Source: SAR92 clade bacterium
Lineage (GTDB): Bacteria; Pseudomonadota; Gammaproteobacteria; Pseudomonadales; Porticoccaceae
Direction of reading: 5' to 3'
Length of the DNA: 7,394 nt
NCBI GenBank assembly: GCA_018607545.1
Contig: JABBBF010000135.1
Coordinates: 1-7,394 of the forward strand
Shown: positions 6,440-7,394 of the stretch, one piece after another
How the letters are laid out: each line of letters begins with the position of its first letter
Numbering within the stretch: position 1 is the first letter of the stretch
The notes under the pieces: generated by a model
What the model was told of the DNA's origin: nothing
The model's database searches: none
What the model saw: only the letters and a program-made list of their open reading frames with translations
Position numbers and translations under genes: made by a program

Positions 6440-6515
6440 CGTCATCCCAGCGAAGGCTGGGACCTATAGAGTTACGCTGCGAGCTATAGAGGTACTGGCC
6501 TTCGCCAGTATGACG
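6440..6515. repeat. Inverted pair of REP-like hairpins (REPIN-like element)
   Basis: Two short palindromes face each other between convergent genes. The left arm is CGTCAT followed by CCCAGC-GAAG-GCTGGG and ACC; the right arm, read on the minus strand, is CGTCAT followed by ACTGGC-GAAG-GCCAGT and ACC, and both continue toward TATAG. Each arm forms its own six-base-pair stem with the same loop. The element belongs to the GTCAT...GCGAAGGC class of dispersed bacterial repeats. In this position it could also serve as a bidirectional transcription end signal for the cfa-like gene and bioA. Confidence 0.7.
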
Positions 6516-6543
6516 GGACGTTGTAGCAAGTATCAGCCGCTAT

Positions 6544-7394
6544 TTAACCTTTTGATAAAACAGTATAAATCCCCTGTACAAGCTTATGCAGCTGTTCGTC
6601 GCTGGTGATATAGGGCGGCATCACATAGACCAGTTTGCCAAAGGGTCGCACCCATATTCCCTCGGCGACAAACTGCTTCTGAATCTCGGCCAGTGTGACA
6701 GGCTCTTTCATTTCAATCACACCTATAGCACCTAAGACACGAATTTCGGCAACATCGCCCAATGCTTCGAAGGGCGCCAGCTCAGTTTTTAATGCAGTTT
6801 CTATACGCCGAATATTAGCTTGCCAGTCACTGTTAAGCAGCAGATCAATACTCGCATTGGCCACGGCACAGGCGAGGGGATTACCCATAAAGGTCGGCCC
6901 GTGCATAAAGCAGCCGGCTTCACCATTGCAGATACCGTTGCTAACTTCTTCGCTGCACAGGGTGGCGGCGAGGGTCATATAGCCGCCGGTAATCGCTTTG
7001 CCGAGGCACATAATATCCGGAGAAATTCCCGCCCATTCGCAGGCAAATAATTTTCCGCTACGGCCAAAACCAGTGGCGATTTCATCGGCGATCAACAACA
7101 CATTGTGCTGGTCGCAGAGTTCCCGTACACGCTTTAGGTAGTGGGGTGAATAGAAGCGCATACCGCCAGCGCCCTGAACGATGGGTTCTAAAATAACTGC
7201 AGCCAGCTGGTCTTTTTTCTCGCCAATTATTTCGGCAAATTTAGCAATATCAGCCTCATTCCACTCTTCGTCTATGCCGGTCTGCGGCGCTGGAGCAAAG
7301 TACTGTTTAGCGACCACCTGATCAAACATATGGTGCATCCCGGTGACGGGATCACAGACCGACATGGCGGCAAACGTATCGCCATGGTAGCCAC
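6544..7394 (-). CDS. bioA: BioA, adenosylmethionine-8-amino-7-oxononanoate aminotransferase, N-terminus outside the window
   Basis: This is the C-terminal two thirds (about 283 residues) of BioA, the pyridoxal-phosphate enzyme that uses S-adenosylmethionine as amino donor to turn 8-amino-7-oxononanoate (KAPA) into 7,8-diaminononanoate (DAPA) in biotin synthesis. The frame is open to the right edge and reads [15 protein letters not shown] there, the conserved segment holding the substrate-side Tyr (Tyr144 in E. coli), so the ATG at 7363-7365 is internal. Further on come [20 protein letters not shown] (the PLP-ring Asp is in this block), [10 protein letters not shown] with the Schiff-base Lys at codon 6997-6999, [15 protein letters not shown], and [15 protein letters not shown] near the end. 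It is intact as far as seen and close to the family's usual C-terminal length. It converges on the cfa-like gene, 117 bases apart, so it is a separate transcription unit. Both use S-adenosylmethionine, but no functional link is implied. Confidence 0.96.
   Translation of the reverse strand, partial: GYHGDTFAAMSVCDPVTGMHHMFDQVVAKQYFAPAPQTGIDEEWNEADIAKFAEIIGEKKDQLAAVILEPIVQGAGGMRFYSPHYLKRVRELCDQHNVLLIADEIATGFGRSGKLFACEWAGISPDIMCLGKAITGGYMTLAATLCSEEVSNGICNGEAGCFMHGPTFMGNPLACAVANASIDLLLNSDWQANIRRIETALKTELAPFEALGDVAEIRVLGAIGVIEMKEPVTLAEIQKQFVAEGIWVRPFGKLVYVMPPYITSDEQLHKLVQGIYTVLSKG

Noticed and set aside
6427..6543. Possible CRISPR fragment or attachment site between the cfa-like gene and bioA.
   Set aside because: The repeats are two inverted hairpins, not direct repeats with spacers, and there is no integrase or tRNA nearby.

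Overview
The window looks like chromosomal DNA from a gammaproteobacterium, probably an aquatic or marine one. The supports are an SmrA-type Smr protein, a BioA of the enterobacterial/marine type, and a membrane fatty-acid modification gene set typical of that class. Base composition is moderate (about half G+C by eye) and even across the genes. I see no insertion sequence, phage gene, CRISPR array, tRNA or rRNA. A genus-level call is not justified.

Layout. Positions 2-373 hold the 3' part of smrA. A 113-bp gap (374-486) follows and contains a good match to the promoter class used by ChrR-controlled ECF sigma factors (TGATCC, 16 bases, CGTAA). From 487 to 6426 seven genes run the same way with little or no spacing: a DUF2878 membrane protein, a DUF1295 steroid-reductase-like membrane protein, a DUF6134 exported protein, a Blc-like lipocalin lipoprotein, a flavin-dependent amine-oxidase-fold enzyme, a DUF1365 protein and a cyclopropane-fatty-acid-synthase-like methyltransferase. 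The largest gap inside the set is an A-rich 43 bases before the flavoenzyme gene. After the methyltransferase come a hairpin that includes its stop codon and a pair of inverted REP-like hairpins (6440-6515). The window ends inside a convergent bioA gene (6544 to the edge, minus strand).

How the genes may work together. The flavoenzyme, DUF1365 and Cfa-like trio is the conserved core of a stress-induced lipid-tailoring locus. Related sets in alphaproteobacteria are controlled by RpoE/ChrR during singlet-oxygen stress, and methylase, desaturase and oxygenase proteins (UfaM, UfaD, UfaO) there convert phospholipid acyl chains to methylated and furan fatty acids. Here the same kind of core is joined to a polytopic DUF1295 protein with a reductase-type RHPNYFGE motif, an exported DUF6134 protein and an outer-membrane lipocalin. 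The operon could therefore act on lipids from the cytoplasmic face to the outer membrane. The chemistry of the product is not fixed by the sequence, and roles for DUF2878, DUF6134 and DUF1365 are inference. The most interesting items are the operon itself, its candidate stress promoter, and the altered bicarbonate-site residues of the Cfa-like enzyme.
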